Origin: a virus | Virus record (IMG/VR): IMGVR_UViG_3300020477_000030 | Span: 1-56,454 of that record | Direction: 5' to 3' (one strand) | Length of the DNA stretch: 56,454 bases | In this document: positions 7,902 to 14,962 of the stretch, piece after piece | Layout: each line of letters starts with the position of its first letter | Numbering within the stretch: the first letter of the stretch is position 1 | The notes under the pieces: model-generated | Seen by the model: only the letters and a program-made list of their open reading frames with translations | Databases searched by the model: none | Told to the model about the DNA's origin: nothing | Translations under genes and position numbers: made by a program

Positions 7902-8162
7902 TTATCTTCGTATATTTTTAGGTAATGTTCCACAAGTAGGACATTTGATTTCATCAACTTTAACTTGATACTTTACTCCATACTTATGACAGATACCTCC
8001 TCTAAGAAATATCTGATGAGGTAAACGAACTTCTTTTACATGTAGTCTCCCATCTAATAAATGAATAGTTTGTAAGTTATGAATAAGATCATCATTCTGA
8101 CTTACTCCTTGAGGAATTACTGTATAATTCCAGGGCTTGTCATTGACATGTATAATATTCAT
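7902..8162 (-). CDS. Small zinc-ribbon-like hypothetical protein
   Basis: An 86-aa protein with C58-H59 and CPTC (C74, C77), suggesting one small zinc site at the C-terminus. The start overlaps the end of the ParB-like gene by 4 bases (ATGA), so the two are translationally coupled. No further function can be read. Confidence 0.6.
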   Translation of the reverse strand: MNIIHVNDKPWNYTVIPQGVSQNDDLIHNLQTIHLLDGRLHVKEVRLPHQIFLRGGICHKYGVKYQVKVDEIKCPTCGTLPKNIRR

Positions 8163-8935
8163 TTTCTTTTCCTTTCAATGCGAAAGATTTCCTTGGTGTA
8201 GTCTGTCTTCTTAGCTAAGATATTAAACTTATGCCTTGACCTCTTGAGATTGTCAAGGAATTTTTCAAAGTCAAAGGTAGTATTCTCAAACGCCTCCAAT
8301 AACGCTAGTTGAAAAGGCTTCCTATCTAAAACATTCTTATCCAAAGTAGGATTAGTAGGGCATCTTTGTACTCTCTTAATTTTAATCAGCGTATCTTTGA
8401 TATGTTCCCTATTAAAAGAATCATATCTTAATTTACCATCTTTAAATTCCCAACTAGCTTTAGCATATTCAACAGACTTATTAAAGATTGCAATAAGAAC
8501 ACTATTTGATACAAGATTCTCAGTTTTAAATTGTTTATAGGCGTTATATACAGAAAAAGTTTTAGGATTTTTAATCCAGAAATTTAGAAAGTCAGGTAAT
8601 CCCCACTTACGTTGATGAGTATTTAATGTTATTAAGTTTAATATATTTGAACTTGTATCATGTAAAATATTAAAAGGAACTCCTAATGCTAGTGCTGCTT
8701 CTAAACGATGTTGTCCATCTACTACAATAATAGTACCATCATCTTTAACTTGAACTATGATAGGTTGTAAGTGAAGTAGATTATTCTTTTCTATTGATTC
8801 TTTTATTTGTAATACATCATAAGGTAGAACAGTTCTGTTACCATAGATACGTTCTAATTTATGATACATGTCTTCATGAGGATAAACTTTACGTATATAA
8901 CCTGATACTTCTAGATGTTCAAAAGGTGATGACAT
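8159..8935 (-). CDS. ParB/sulfiredoxin-like nuclease-domain protein
   Basis: 258 aa. The N-terminal third holds the ParB-type fold: an LPYDVLQIKESIEKN entry, LQPIIVQ, and the hallmark DGQHRLEAALALG (73-85). The rest is basic and predicted helical, ending RIERKRK, which may bind DNA. Phage proteins of this type bind CTP or act as DNA-processing or regulatory factors; the specific role here is unknown. There is no ParA partner in the window, so classical segregation is unlikely. Confidence 0.8.
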   Translation of the reverse strand: MSSPFEHLEVSGYIRKVYPHEDMYHKLERIYGNRTVLPYDVLQIKESIEKNNLLHLQPIIVQVKDDGTIIVVDGQHRLEAALALGVPFNILHDTSSNILNLITLNTHQRKWGLPDFLNFWIKNPKTFSVYNAYKQFKTENLVSNSVLIAIFNKSVEYAKASWEFKDGKLRYDSFNREHIKDTLIKIKRVQRCPTNPTLDKNVLDRKPFQLALLEAFENTTFDFEKFLDNLKRSRHKFNILAKKTDYTKEIFRIERKRK

Positions 8936-8984
8936 TTTACTTCTCCTATAAAGGACAGTTTAAAGACATGTCCAGGTCTGTAGG

Positions 8985-9182
8985 TTAAGCTACTAGGCGA
9001 TAACGTGTGTACGTATCACCTTCTGGTGTACGTGCCATGACAGGTACAATATCATGGCCCATCTTACGCAAGCGAGAGATGGTAGCAGTCAAGTTCTCTG
9101 CCCATCCATTCTCAATTGCAGTCTTGCGAGTGACTCGATTACGCTTTTTAAGAGCGCGTAGTACCTTTGATTCTGCTGACAT
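8985..9182 (-). CDS. Small helix-turn-helix protein, candidate regulator
   Basis: A 65-aa basic protein with a predicted winged-helix layout: KVLRALKKRNRVTRKTAIENG (6-26), a recognition-like helix in LTATISRLRKMGHDI (31-45), then a beta wing ending TRYRLVA. This looks like small phage HTH transcription factors. AAGGAAA precedes the ATG. It is a candidate for binding the palindromes at the early promoters, which is inference only. Confidence 0.7.
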   Translation of the reverse strand: MSAESKVLRALKKRNRVTRKTAIENGWAENLTATISRLRKMGHDIVPVMARTPEGDTYTRYRLVA

Positions 9183-9194
9183 TTGGTTTCCTTT

Positions 9195-10097
9195 CTATAA
9201 AGTTTCTAACTCTTTCCACATTTTGTGATTCAACATCTTCTTAACTTGATCTTCTCTTGTTACCTTAGTTGTATGTGCTTTCGATCCCTCCTTTCCACCA
9301 TATTCTGGATGACTAGACCAGTATGTAGCTGCCTGGTATGCAGTCCATAAGGTTCCTTCATTACGTTGGGCATACTTCTCATACCTGCCTTGACCCAACA
9401 GATAACGATTCTCTTCATCGAATATCTTCATAAGATTAGATAGTTTCTTCTTGTTGGCTACCTGCTCACGCTTAACATTATCCTGACGATGGGCAAGCGT
9501 TTCTGTGAACAGATCAATAGCAGTATCACGTTTGATAGGTGTGTTATACCATTTCCGCATCTTCTCCATACCATCTCCTGCTATATATTCTACAGCGGTC
9601 CTCGCTTTAGCAGCAAACTTAGGAACAGAGAAATTCTTAGTATGCTTTCCATAAACATATGATAAAGCATTTCCTGATAGTAAAGAATTTAAACAAATAA
9701 AACGAAAGTACCCTAGATAACCTACATTAGATGTAGAACCATCGTGACTTGTTCTAAATATAAATTGAGGACAGATCATATCTCCTTCCAACATTACGTT
9801 ACTGGTTGTATTTATATTCATAGGATGATCATGAAACTTAGCAACAAGCTCTAGCTTGGCTCCATTATCATACACATTTGTTTGAAATTCTGCATTAGAT
9901 AAGTCTAAGCCTGACTGTGACAAAACTTCTTCCACTGCATCTGTAATTTCTAGATACTGTAGAGGTTCATACTTCTGGCTTACAATAGCAAGCGTCTCCC
10001 CTGTATCTACTCGACGCAGTCCTACTCCAATGTCAGAGGGTACGCCGTACAACGGGAACTTCTCTACCTGGAAATTTACTACATCATGATTAAACAT
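9195..10097 (-). CDS. DUF932-family protein
   Basis: 300 aa from the ATG at 10097 (MFNHDVVNF), chosen for its AAGGAG 7 nt upstream; the reading frame is open back to 10136. The GVGLRRVDTGETLAIVSQKYEPLQYLEITDAVEEVL region and the later FRFICLNSLLSG match DUF932, a protein widely found in phages and plasmids and linked by association with recombination functions. Its biochemistry is unknown. It is intact and of normal length for the family. Confidence 0.8.
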   Translation of the reverse strand: MFNHDVVNFQVEKFPLYGVPSDIGVGLRRVDTGETLAIVSQKYEPLQYLEITDAVEEVLSQSGLDLSNAEFQTNVYDNGAKLELVAKFHDHPMNINTTSNVMLEGDMICPQFIFRTSHDGSTSNVGYLGYFRFICLNSLLSGNALSYVYGKHTKNFSVPKFAAKARTAVEYIAGDGMEKMRKWYNTPIKRDTAIDLFTETLAHRQDNVKREQVANKKKLSNLMKIFDEENRYLLGQGRYEKYAQRNEGTLWTAYQAATYWSSHPEYGGKEGSKAHTTKVTREDQVKKMLNHKMWKELETL

Positions 10098-10290
10098 CCG
10101 TTTTCTCCTTGATAAAGTTGTGCCATTCATGGTCATTTTTATACAGTTTAACAGGGTTTGTCCAAAAGAGTGGTGGCATTACATCCCATTTTAATTGGGC
10201 ATGCTCCCTCCACTTCATGTAGTCAGATGTATTGATAACGGTCTTTGATTTAGGCATATCTATTATGATCCTATTCATCCTGCACGTCAT
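10090..10290 (-). CDS. Small hypothetical protein
   Basis: A 66-aa basic protein, beginning MTCRMNRIIIDMPKSKT, with GGAGGAAAG just before its ATG. It overlaps the DUF932 gene by 8 bases. It includes a Trp-rich stretch (LKWDVMPPLFWTNP). No family is recognised. Confidence 0.6.
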   Translation of the reverse strand: MTCRMNRIIIDMPKSKTVINTSDYMKWREHAQLKWDVMPPLFWTNPVKLYKNDHEWHNFIKEKTDV

Positions 10291-10450
10291 GTCTTTCCTC
10301 CTTCTCTAGCAGAGAAAGAGACTCGCTTGCTAATTTAATTAGCAATTGCAAGTCTTTCTTTTCATAGATAGGTACATACCCATCCATATGGGAGTCACTC
10401 ACATAAATGAAGTGACTTTTTTCTGCTGGTGACTTTTCTATTTTAGCCAT
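10271..10450 (-). CDS. Small hypothetical protein (59 aa)
   Basis: ATG at 10450 with GGAGAG 8 nt upstream, stop at 10271, overlapping the next gene by 20 bases. The protein begins MAKIEKSPAEKSHFIYVSD and ends in an acidic helix. The coding sequence contains a strong hairpin (10327-10345, arms TTGCTAAT/ATTAGCAA). Confidence 0.6.
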   Translation of the reverse strand: MAKIEKSPAEKSHFIYVSDSHMDGYVPIYEKKDLQLLIKLASESLSLLEKEERHDVQDE

Positions 10451-10616
10451 TTCGTTTACTCTCCACGTTAGTAATTACCCATCGCTTTGGTTGCCAATGG
10501 ATAATGGTTTTGTTCTTAACCTTGCTCGTATGAGCAGGGCCGTCATCAACTAAAGCCCAGGTTACAATAGATTTATCAACAGGCCTATAAGTTTTCTCTT
10601 GCTTGTAAATTTTCAT
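10443..10616 (-). CDS. Small basic hypothetical protein (57 aa)
   Basis: ATG at 10616, AAGGAC upstream, stop at 10443. It begins MKIYKQEKTYRPVDKSIVTW and is Lys-rich. It overlaps both neighbours by a few bases, as expected in a compact phage operon. No family is recognised. Confidence 0.6.
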   Translation of the reverse strand: MKIYKQEKTYRPVDKSIVTWALVDDGPAHTSKVKNKTIIHWQPKRWVITNVESKRNG

Positions 10617-10708
10617 TACTTAGTCCTTTCTATATGCTTAACTGTTATAAAAATTATAACAGCTATTGCTATCCATAAACATAGTATTGCTTCTATCAAA
10701 CCCCCCAT
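10616..10708 (-). CDS. Single-pass membrane micro-protein (30 aa)
   Basis: The start is at 10708, and its stop shares a base with the next ATG (TAATG). The peptide starts MGGLIEAILCLWIAIAVIIF and ends in a basic tail, the classic shape of a single-TM micro-protein with the C-terminus in the cytoplasm. It overlaps the end of the upstream gene, so it is translated by coupling. It could act on host membrane complexes; the target is unknown. Confidence 0.6.
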   Translation of the reverse strand: MGGLIEAILCLWIAIAVIIFITVKHIERTK

Positions 10709-10821
10709 GTTTCCATCTCTTCATATGCTTTATTAATAGCTTCTAGTTCTGTCATTCCCTCCTCAAGTAGTTCATCTACTCTAGATTCAAGCCAGCTTAG
10801 TACTCGCAAGTCTAGACTCAT
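10696..10821 (-). CDS. Small acidic helical protein (41 aa)
   Basis: The start at 10821 (MSLDLRVLSWLESRVDELLE) has AGGAG 8 nt upstream and overlaps the upstream gene by 4 bases (ATGA). A longer frame from 10911 lacks support. Strongly amphipathic and acidic; function unknown. Confidence 0.6.
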   Translation of the reverse strand: MSLDLRVLSWLESRVDELLEEGMTELEAINKAYEEMETWGV

Positions 10822-11000
10822 GATAGCATCTCCTTCCAATAAAAGTAATAAACACGGGCTTTCTCTTCTGGATACATGTCTTCCCATGCTTTGTCGTCTA
10901 CATGCCACCAATAAGCCAATGGTTTTAATTTATTTAGCTTTCTAATGGCTTTGTACCAAACCTGTATGTCTTTGTCTGCCTGCTTTTCAAAGTCAGTCAT
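10818..11000 (-). CDS. Small Trp-rich hypothetical protein
   Basis: A 60-aa protein, MTDFEKQADKDIQVWYKAIR onward, with six Trp residues. It is coupled to both neighbours by 4-base overlaps. No family is recognised. Confidence 0.6.
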   Translation of the reverse strand: MTDFEKQADKDIQVWYKAIRKLNKLKPLAYWWHVDDKAWEDMYPEEKARVYYFYWKEMLS

Positions 11001-11272
11001 TCTTCTTCTCCTTTTCTGTGCAGCGTGTCGATGTATTTCTTAGCAGCCTGAATGCCAACGATATAATCATCCGCATCGTTTGGCGCAGGGTAATATACAA
11101 TCTCCCATCCGTCTTTAGTTTTCACGGCGATTTCTTCAACTTGCATATCACGATCAGTTGTTGTTTGAGGGTCATATGCTTGACCACGTACCGCATAATG
11201 TTGCGCTATAGAAATTTCATAACCCATGTACGAAAGTCGGATATTGTTCATATCGTATTCAAGTTTAGTCAT
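10997..11272 (-). CDS. Small hypothetical protein
   Basis: 91 aa from the ATG at 11272 (MTKLEYDMNNIRLSYMGYEI). A purine-rich GAGAGAAAAGAGAA lies upstream. The longer frame from 11326 would start inside the terminator. It is beta-rich then acidic, ending LHRKGEEE. It is the first gene after the terminator at 11303-11345, so it needs read-through or a promoter I could not identify. Confidence 0.6.
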   Translation of the reverse strand: MTKLEYDMNNIRLSYMGYEISIAQHYAVRGQAYDPQTTTDRDMQVEEIAVKTKDGWEIVYYPAPNDADDYIVGIQAAKKYIDTLHRKGEEE

Positions 11273-11302
11273 TTCTCTTTTCTCTCTCTCTAGTTGCACA
11301 TG

Positions 11303-11345
11303 AAAAAAGAGGACAAGTTTTCCCAATGAGAAAAAGTCATCCTCT
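11303..11345 (-). terminator. Rho-independent terminator (leftward)
   Basis: On the minus strand AGAGGA and TCCTCT (11345-11340 and 11313-11308) close a stem with an inner TTTTTC/GGAAAA pairing, followed by a run of six T. It lies just after the stop of the small membrane-protein gene at 11355. Confidence 0.6.
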
Positions 11346-11354
11346 CCTTTTATG

Positions 11355-11471
11355 TTAAACCGCTAGAACAAAAAGTTTGTAAACAAGTATGCTTATTATA
11401 AGCGTAATGGCGATAGCTCCTACCCAATTTATCGCCAGCCTTTTATCGGATTTAGTAGGGTTATGACGCAT
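11355..11471 (-). CDS. Single-pass membrane micro-protein (38 aa)
   Basis: ATG at 11471 with AAGGAG upstream; stop at 11355. The N-terminus is basic (MRHNPTKSDKRLAIN), followed by a TM segment of about 20 hydrophobic residues ending KLFVLAV. It overlaps the upstream gene by 11 bases and is followed by a terminator, so it is the last gene of a two-gene unit. Confidence 0.65.
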   Translation of the reverse strand: MRHNPTKSDKRLAINWVGAIAITLIISILVYKLFVLAV

Positions 11472-11889
11472 TTTCTTTTCTCCTTCTGATGTTACTCACT
11501 TGCTTGCGACAGAACCTAGCCTTCTGCTTGTCTGTCATTGTTGCCCACTTCTCAGCGGTCATTTCTTTATCCATTATTATTCTACGGGCGCTACTTGCTA
11601 CCTTCCTATTGTAGGCAATGCCCCTCGATTTTCCTGTACATGGGCGCGGGTTCCTAGTGTTCGCAGTACCTGCATACAGTTCCCCACGCTTATCCACATC
11701 AGCCGCGCCATTGCTCAATTCCAGGCGCTTCTTTTCCTCTGTGGAATTGCCTGAAAGAATAGCAACGGCTTGCTGCTTCTCATCATTAAGTGAAGCGCAA
11801 ACTGTGATTGGCTCACGCTTCCTGTCGGCAACGATTGACCCATGCGGCTTGCTTAGGTCATACGCCACCTTGTGATATGTATATGTCAT
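11461..11889 (-). CDS. Hypothetical protein in GC-richer cassette
   Basis: A 142-aa basic protein. The C-terminal half has KWATMTDKQKARFCRKQVSN and RRRKENAS, suggesting nucleic acid binding. Base composition and codon use are visibly GC-richer than the rest of the window, shared with the 11992 gene. The SD (GAGG) is inside a small palindrome, TTTTCC-GCAATGA-GGAAAA, 4-22 nt before the ATG. A terminator (11953-11988) separates it from the upstream gene, so it must have its own promoter in the 60 bases between. No family is recognised; it could be a late acquisition. Confidence 0.65.
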   Translation of the reverse strand: MTYTYHKVAYDLSKPHGSIVADRKREPITVCASLNDEKQQAVAILSGNSTEEKKRLELSNGAADVDKRGELYAGTANTRNPRPCTGKSRGIAYNRKVASSARRIIMDKEMTAEKWATMTDKQKARFCRKQVSNIRRRKENAS

Positions 11890-11893
11890 CTAC

Positions 11894-11946
11894 TTTTCCT
11901 CATTGCGGAAAACTATCGTGACATTGTGAATATTCGATTATCGCAA
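11894..11946 (-). promoter_or_regulatory. Regulatory region: hairpin over RBS plus left arm of a 27-bp inverted repeat
   Basis: 11894-11912 is TTTTCCTCATTGCGGAAAA, an imperfect palindrome that on the minus strand contains the ribosome-binding GAGG of the 11889 gene. 11920-11946 is one copy of a 27-bp sequence whose reverse complement recurs at 12688-12714 with one mismatch. A GATAAT lies inside the repeat on the minus strand, but no good -35 is found. Confidence 0.55.
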
Positions 11947-11952
11947 ACAGTA

Positions 11953-11988
11953 AAAGCCCCTAGCACGCTTTCACATGCTAGGGGCTTT
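11953..11988 (-). terminator. Strong Rho-independent terminator
   Basis: AAAGCCCCTAGCA (11953-11965) pairs perfectly with TGCTAGGGGCTTT (11976-11988) across a 10-nt loop. On the minus strand it follows the stop at 11992 by a few bases and ends in TTTT. It ends the transcript of the 11992 gene; the symmetric A/T flanks could allow action in both directions. Confidence 0.85.
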
Positions 11989-11991
11989 CAA

Positions 11992-12588
11992 CTATGCCGC
12001 TTGTTTTACTGGCTCTGATCGTTTGGCTAATGCCGCAATCGCTTTCCCTTGTTCACAATGCGCGTGGAGAAGCGCGTCTAAAAGCTTTTGGCTGGCACTT
12101 TCAGTTCTAGTGATCGTCTCGGTTAACTTATCAACCTTGACGTATAACGGATCACCCTTTTTCTGAGGGGCTAACGCCAGTAGTTTAGAGCTTGTTAAAC
12201 CATTTGCGGCGAAGGCCTCAATCAGGTTTGACGCTGTACGCTCTTGCTTGGGATTGGCGTCGAAATGTCCGTTGACAAAAGCCCAGAACTTTTTGGCTTT
12301 CATTACTGTGCGTACGCGATCACGTGTAGACTTTGACACCTTAGCCGTTTCCATCGCTTTAGCTTGCGCCTTCGCGACCTTGCTATTGTTTTTGAAGAAG
12401 GCCTTGAAGAAATCAGCTTGCGCTACTTTGCGCGTCTTAGCGTCGGCCAGTTCGCACAAAGTGTTCGACGCTATCAAAGCAATCGCGCCAATGGTCATGT
12501 TTTCGGTTGCTTTGGTTGCTTCCGCTTCCATGCCAGAAATAACTTCACACGATTGAGACAAGGTGTAGATTTTATTTTCGATAGTCAT
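11992..12588 (-). CDS. Hypothetical Ala/Lys-rich protein in GC-richer cassette
   Basis: 198 aa from the ATG at 12588 (MTIENKIYTLSQSCEVISG), with AGGA about 10 nt upstream; the frame is open to 12774 but that part is leader. The protein is helical, Ala- and Lys-rich (KVAKAQAKAMETAKVSK), with a KKFWAFVNGHFDANPKQERT segment. It is GC-richer than its neighbours. It is a single-gene unit: structured leader upstream, strong terminator downstream. Its leader carries the same hairpin and 27-bp repeat as the downstream 11461 gene, suggesting common, perhaps self-, regulation. The family is not recognised; a DNA- or RNA-binding regulator is possible. Confidence 0.65.
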   Translation of the reverse strand: MTIENKIYTLSQSCEVISGMEAEATKATENMTIGAIALIASNTLCELADAKTRKVAQADFFKAFFKNNSKVAKAQAKAMETAKVSKSTRDRVRTVMKAKKFWAFVNGHFDANPKQERTASNLIEAFAANGLTSSKLLALAPQKKGDPLYVKVDKLTETITRTESASQKLLDALLHAHCEQGKAIAALAKRSEPVKQAA

Positions 12589-12766
12589 GATATTGATTTC
12601 CTGATTTTGAATTGCGCCTAAGTTTTCCTCACTGCGGAAAAGTCCGAAGCGAGTAGGCATGGGAGGTCGACGCTTGGCCTCCGAGCCTTGCGGTAATCGA
12701 ATATTCACAATGTCAAAAAACGGTAACTGGAGGCGGCTTTTACACCAATAAAGAGTAGACAGTACA
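12589..12766 (-). promoter_or_regulatory. Structured leader of the 11992 gene with right arm of the inverted repeat
   Basis: 12623-12641 is TTTTCCTCACTGCGGAAAA, one base different from the 11894-11912 palindrome. 12659-12683 can form a GGAGG/CCTCC hairpin. 12688-12714 is the right arm of the 27-bp inverted repeat, and it begins on the minus strand with TTGACA (12716-12711) preceded by TTTT, a perfect -35 sequence; no matching -10 is visible at 16-18 nt. Confidence 0.5.
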
Positions 12767-12783
12767 TGCGACACAATGTCGCA
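12767..12783. repeat. Perfect hairpin/palindrome
   Basis: TGCGACA-CAA-TGTCGCA, 7-bp arms and 3-nt loop. It shares CACAATGTC with the 27-bp inverted repeats at 11920 and 12694, so it may be another site for the same protein. Confidence 0.7.
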
Positions 12784-12845
12784 GGTTTAAGTCATTGATA
12801 TCATTGGATAATGTCTCGATTTTGACCAGGTGGTAGAGTTAAGGA

Positions 12846-12867
12846 TTAGGCTGTTTTTAGGCTGTTT
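12846..12867. repeat. 11-bp tandem repeat
   Basis: TTAGGCTGTTT occurs twice without a gap (12846-12856, 12857-12867) in the divergence region. Confidence 0.8.
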
Positions 12868-13045
12868 TAACATAAATGACGATTATCTCAGCTCATTTAA
12901 AAAATAAAAAGTATAACGAAAACAATAGCTTATAAGGTATTTTAGAATGGTTCTAAAAATAGGATATAACTTATTGATATCATTATAGAAAAAAATCATC
13001 ATTTGAGCCTGGAAGTAATAAGAAAAACGGCAGAAAACAAAGAGA

Positions 13046-13069
13046 AAGTAAAGACAAGTAAAGACAAGT
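13046..13069. repeat. 10-bp tandem repeat
   Basis: AAGTAAAGAC occurs twice (13046-13055, 13056-13065) followed by a partial third AAGT. A related GACAAGTAAAAA lies near 13128. Confidence 0.8.
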
Positions 13070-13084
13070 GACGATTTACTTGGC

Positions 13085-13116
13085 GAATACTTGAGCAATC
13101 ACTGTGAATATTTGAG
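13085..13116. repeat. Iteron-like pair spaced 21 bp
   Basis: GAATACTTGAG (13085-13095) and GAATATTTGAG (13106-13116) are 21 bp apart, two helical turns. The second is preceded by TGTGAATATT, the same core found in the 27-bp inverted repeats around the 11992 gene. Confidence 0.55.
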
Positions 13117-13280
13117 AATTAAAGCTTGACAAGTAAAAATGTCGAGAAAATGAAAGGTATCTGTTATTTGGAAATGATAATGATAATGGCTATTAATTAA
13201 GAGGTGGCTCAAAAAATCTGCGCTTGCCCTCGCATATATATATGAAAGGGACTAGCATAAAATTATCAAAAATACAGGGG

Positions 13281-13309
13281 TTGACATCAGCTATAAAAAC
13301 GTGTATAAT
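13281..13309 (+). promoter_or_regulatory. Perfect consensus sigma70 promoter for the morphogenesis arm
   Basis: TTGACA (13281-13286), 17-nt spacer, TATAAT (13304-13309). It reads into TerL, about 95 nt downstream through an AT-rich leader. The -10 and following bases TATAATAGTATATA are repeated exactly at the promoter before the scaffold gene (20758). Confidence 0.9.
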
Positions 13310-13408
13310 AGTATATAGAGAAAGATAATAATCTAAAATGTTCCTTACTAGTACTATTAGTATTATTAGTACTTTTATTTTTTTTATTTTTTACCCTATA
13401 GGATACCA

Positions 13409-14953
13409 ATGGAACTAGAAACATCTACAGATAATACTATAGATAACTATATTAACTTATCAACGCTATTAAAAGCTAGAACATACACAGAAGCTCAAGA
13501 TGATTTTCTTACTTTTGTTAGACTTGTGGCTCCTTCACTTGTTTCCGATTGGAAAATGGGAAAACATATAGAAGTAATATCAAATAAGTTAGATGATCTT
13601 GAGAATGGTCACATAAAAAGACTCATGGTTTTCCTACCACCTCGCTCATCCAAGTCTGTTTTATGTTCTAAGTTGTTTCCTGCTTGGTATATTGGTAGGA
13701 ATCCTGAACATGAGATCATGACAGTCTCTCACTCTGATCAGTTAGCCAGTGATTTTGGACGTTCAGTCAGGGATATTGTTACTACAGAGCAATTCCAGGA
13801 CATATTCAGGGGTGTTACCTTACGAAGTGATGTTAGGGCAGCAGGTAAATGGAAAACAAACCATAATGGAACCTATTATGCTGCTGGTGTTCGCTCACAG
13901 ATTGCAGGTCGTGGTGCTCACATAGCTATCTTAGACGATGTTATGTCAGAAGAAGATTCATATTCAGAAGCAGGTAGGAGATATGTTAAAGAATGGTATC
14001 CTGCTGGTCTAAGAACACGTATTATGCCCAATGGTGCTATTCTGATTATTAATACAAGGTATCATTTTGATGATCTTTGTGGATGGCTCTTGAAACAACA
14101 AGAAGAAATGTCAGAATACGATACACTTCCTTGGGATGTTGTTCGTATTCCTGCTTGGTTAGATGAGGAAGCAGCAGAACTTCTTGATTTACCAGAAGGA
14201 GGCTCATACTTTCCAGAATGGAAACCAGATGAAGTACTGGCTATAGATGAAGCAGAGATCAAAGCATCTAATGGTTCTCGTTACTGGAACTCTCTGTACA
14301 TGCAAGATCCAACACCAGAAGAAGGTGGATTAATAAAAAAGAAATGGATACAGGAATGGGAATATGATGAACCTCCTGTGTGTGATTTTATAATTCAAAC
14401 ATACGATACTGCTTTTTCTACCAGGACAACTGCTGACTTTAGTGTTATACAAACATGGGGAATATTTTCTCTGTATGAACAGAATGAAATGGGTATAGAA
14501 GACTTTGCTCCTAACCTAATTCTTCTGGGGAATGTCAGAGGAAGGTTTGAATATCCTGAACTACGAAGAACAGCACAGATGCTGTACACTAAACACAGGC
14601 CAGATGTATGCATCATAGAAAAGAAAGCCAGTGGGCAGTCTCTGATACAGGATATGAGGCGTAGTGGATTACCAGTAAAGGATTATTTACCTGACAGAGA
14701 CAAGGTAGCCAGAGCATATGCAGCATCTCCTATCATGGAAGCAGGTAGAGTATGGATTCCCAAGAATAAAAAGTGGGCAGATGAGTTAATAGAAGAACTT
14801 GCCAGATTTCCACATGCTGCTCATGATGATCAGGTAGATGCCTTGGTCATGGCAATTCATTATCTCAAGGAATCCTGGCATGTTACACATCCTGACGATC
14901 CAGACTGGGAAGAAGAAATAAGACATAAGAGGGTTGCATATTGGAAAGTTTAA
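13409..14953 (+). CDS. terL: Terminase large subunit (TerL)
   Basis: 514 aa. The N-terminal ATPase has a Walker A-like LPPRSSKSVL (76-85) and Walker B ILDDVM (174-179) followed by SEED. The C-terminal RNase H-like nuclease has YDTAFSTRTTADFSVI (first Asp), IEKKASGQSL, and HDDQVDALVMAI (last Asp). This is the motor that cuts and packages phage DNA into the prohead through the portal. Its small subunit is not beside it but at 48,100-48,507 on the other strand. It is the first gene after the late promoter. All hallmark residues are visible and the length is normal. Confidence 0.95.
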   Translation: MELETSTDNTIDNYINLSTLLKARTYTEAQDDFLTFVRLVAPSLVSDWKMGKHIEVISNKLDDLENGHIKRLMVFLPPRSSKSVLCSKLFPAWYIGRNPEHEIMTVSHSDQLASDFGRSVRDIVTTEQFQDIFRGVTLRSDVRAAGKWKTNHNGTYYAAGVRSQIAGRGAHIAILDDVMSEEDSYSEAGRRYVKEWYPAGLRTRIMPNGAILIINTRYHFDDLCGWLLKQQEEMSEYDTLPWDVVRIPAWLDEEAAELLDLPEGGSYFPEWKPDEVLAIDEAEIKASNGSRYWNSLYMQDPTPEEGGLIKKKWIQEWEYDEPPVCDFIIQTYDTAFSTRTTADFSVIQTWGIFSLYEQNEMGIEDFAPNLILLGNVRGRFEYPELRRTAQMLYTKHRPDVCIIEKKASGQSLIQDMRRSGLPVKDYLPDRDKVARAYAASPIMEAGRVWIPKNKKWADELIEELARFPHAAHDDQVDALVMAIHYLKESWHVTHPDDPDWEEEIRHKRVAYWKV

Positions 14954-14962
14954 TGGTATAAT
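14934..14962 (+). promoter_or_regulatory. Sigma70-like promoter inside the TerL 3' end
   Basis: TTGCAT (14934-14939), 17-nt spacer, TATAAT (14957-14962), followed by AGAGTATGG. It would start transcripts just before the HELMH gene at 14,995, giving that gene independent expression. Confidence 0.6.

Larger units (their letters stand above)
12784..13280. other. Non-coding divergence region, candidate replication origin/control region
   Basis: No convincing gene is found in these roughly 500 AT-rich bases between the leftward and rightward arms. They hold two copies of ATTGATATCATT (12794-12805, 12973-12984; core TGATATCA is palindromic), an 11-bp tandem repeat, a 10-bp tandem repeat and two iteron-like elements (listed separately). 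Placement at the divergence of early and late transcription, plus repeat density, is typical of a phage origin or operator region. This is inferred, not proven. Confidence 0.5.

Noticed and set aside
1061-8964. 14-base match AAAGGACAGTTTAA at 1061 and 8951
   Set aside because: One copy lies in the polymerase coding sequence and the other before the ParB-like gene; no symmetric structure or third copy, so chance is likely.
11500-12621. Plus-strand open frames opposite the GC-richer cassette
   Set aside because: They are shadows produced by higher GC; they lack ribosome-binding sites and are overlapped fully by the minus-strand genes and their terminator.
12589-12774. N-terminal extension of the 11992 gene up to 12774
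   Set aside because: The extra 62 residues cover the inverted repeat and hairpins, and the ATG at 12588 has its own AGGA, so this is leader, not protein.
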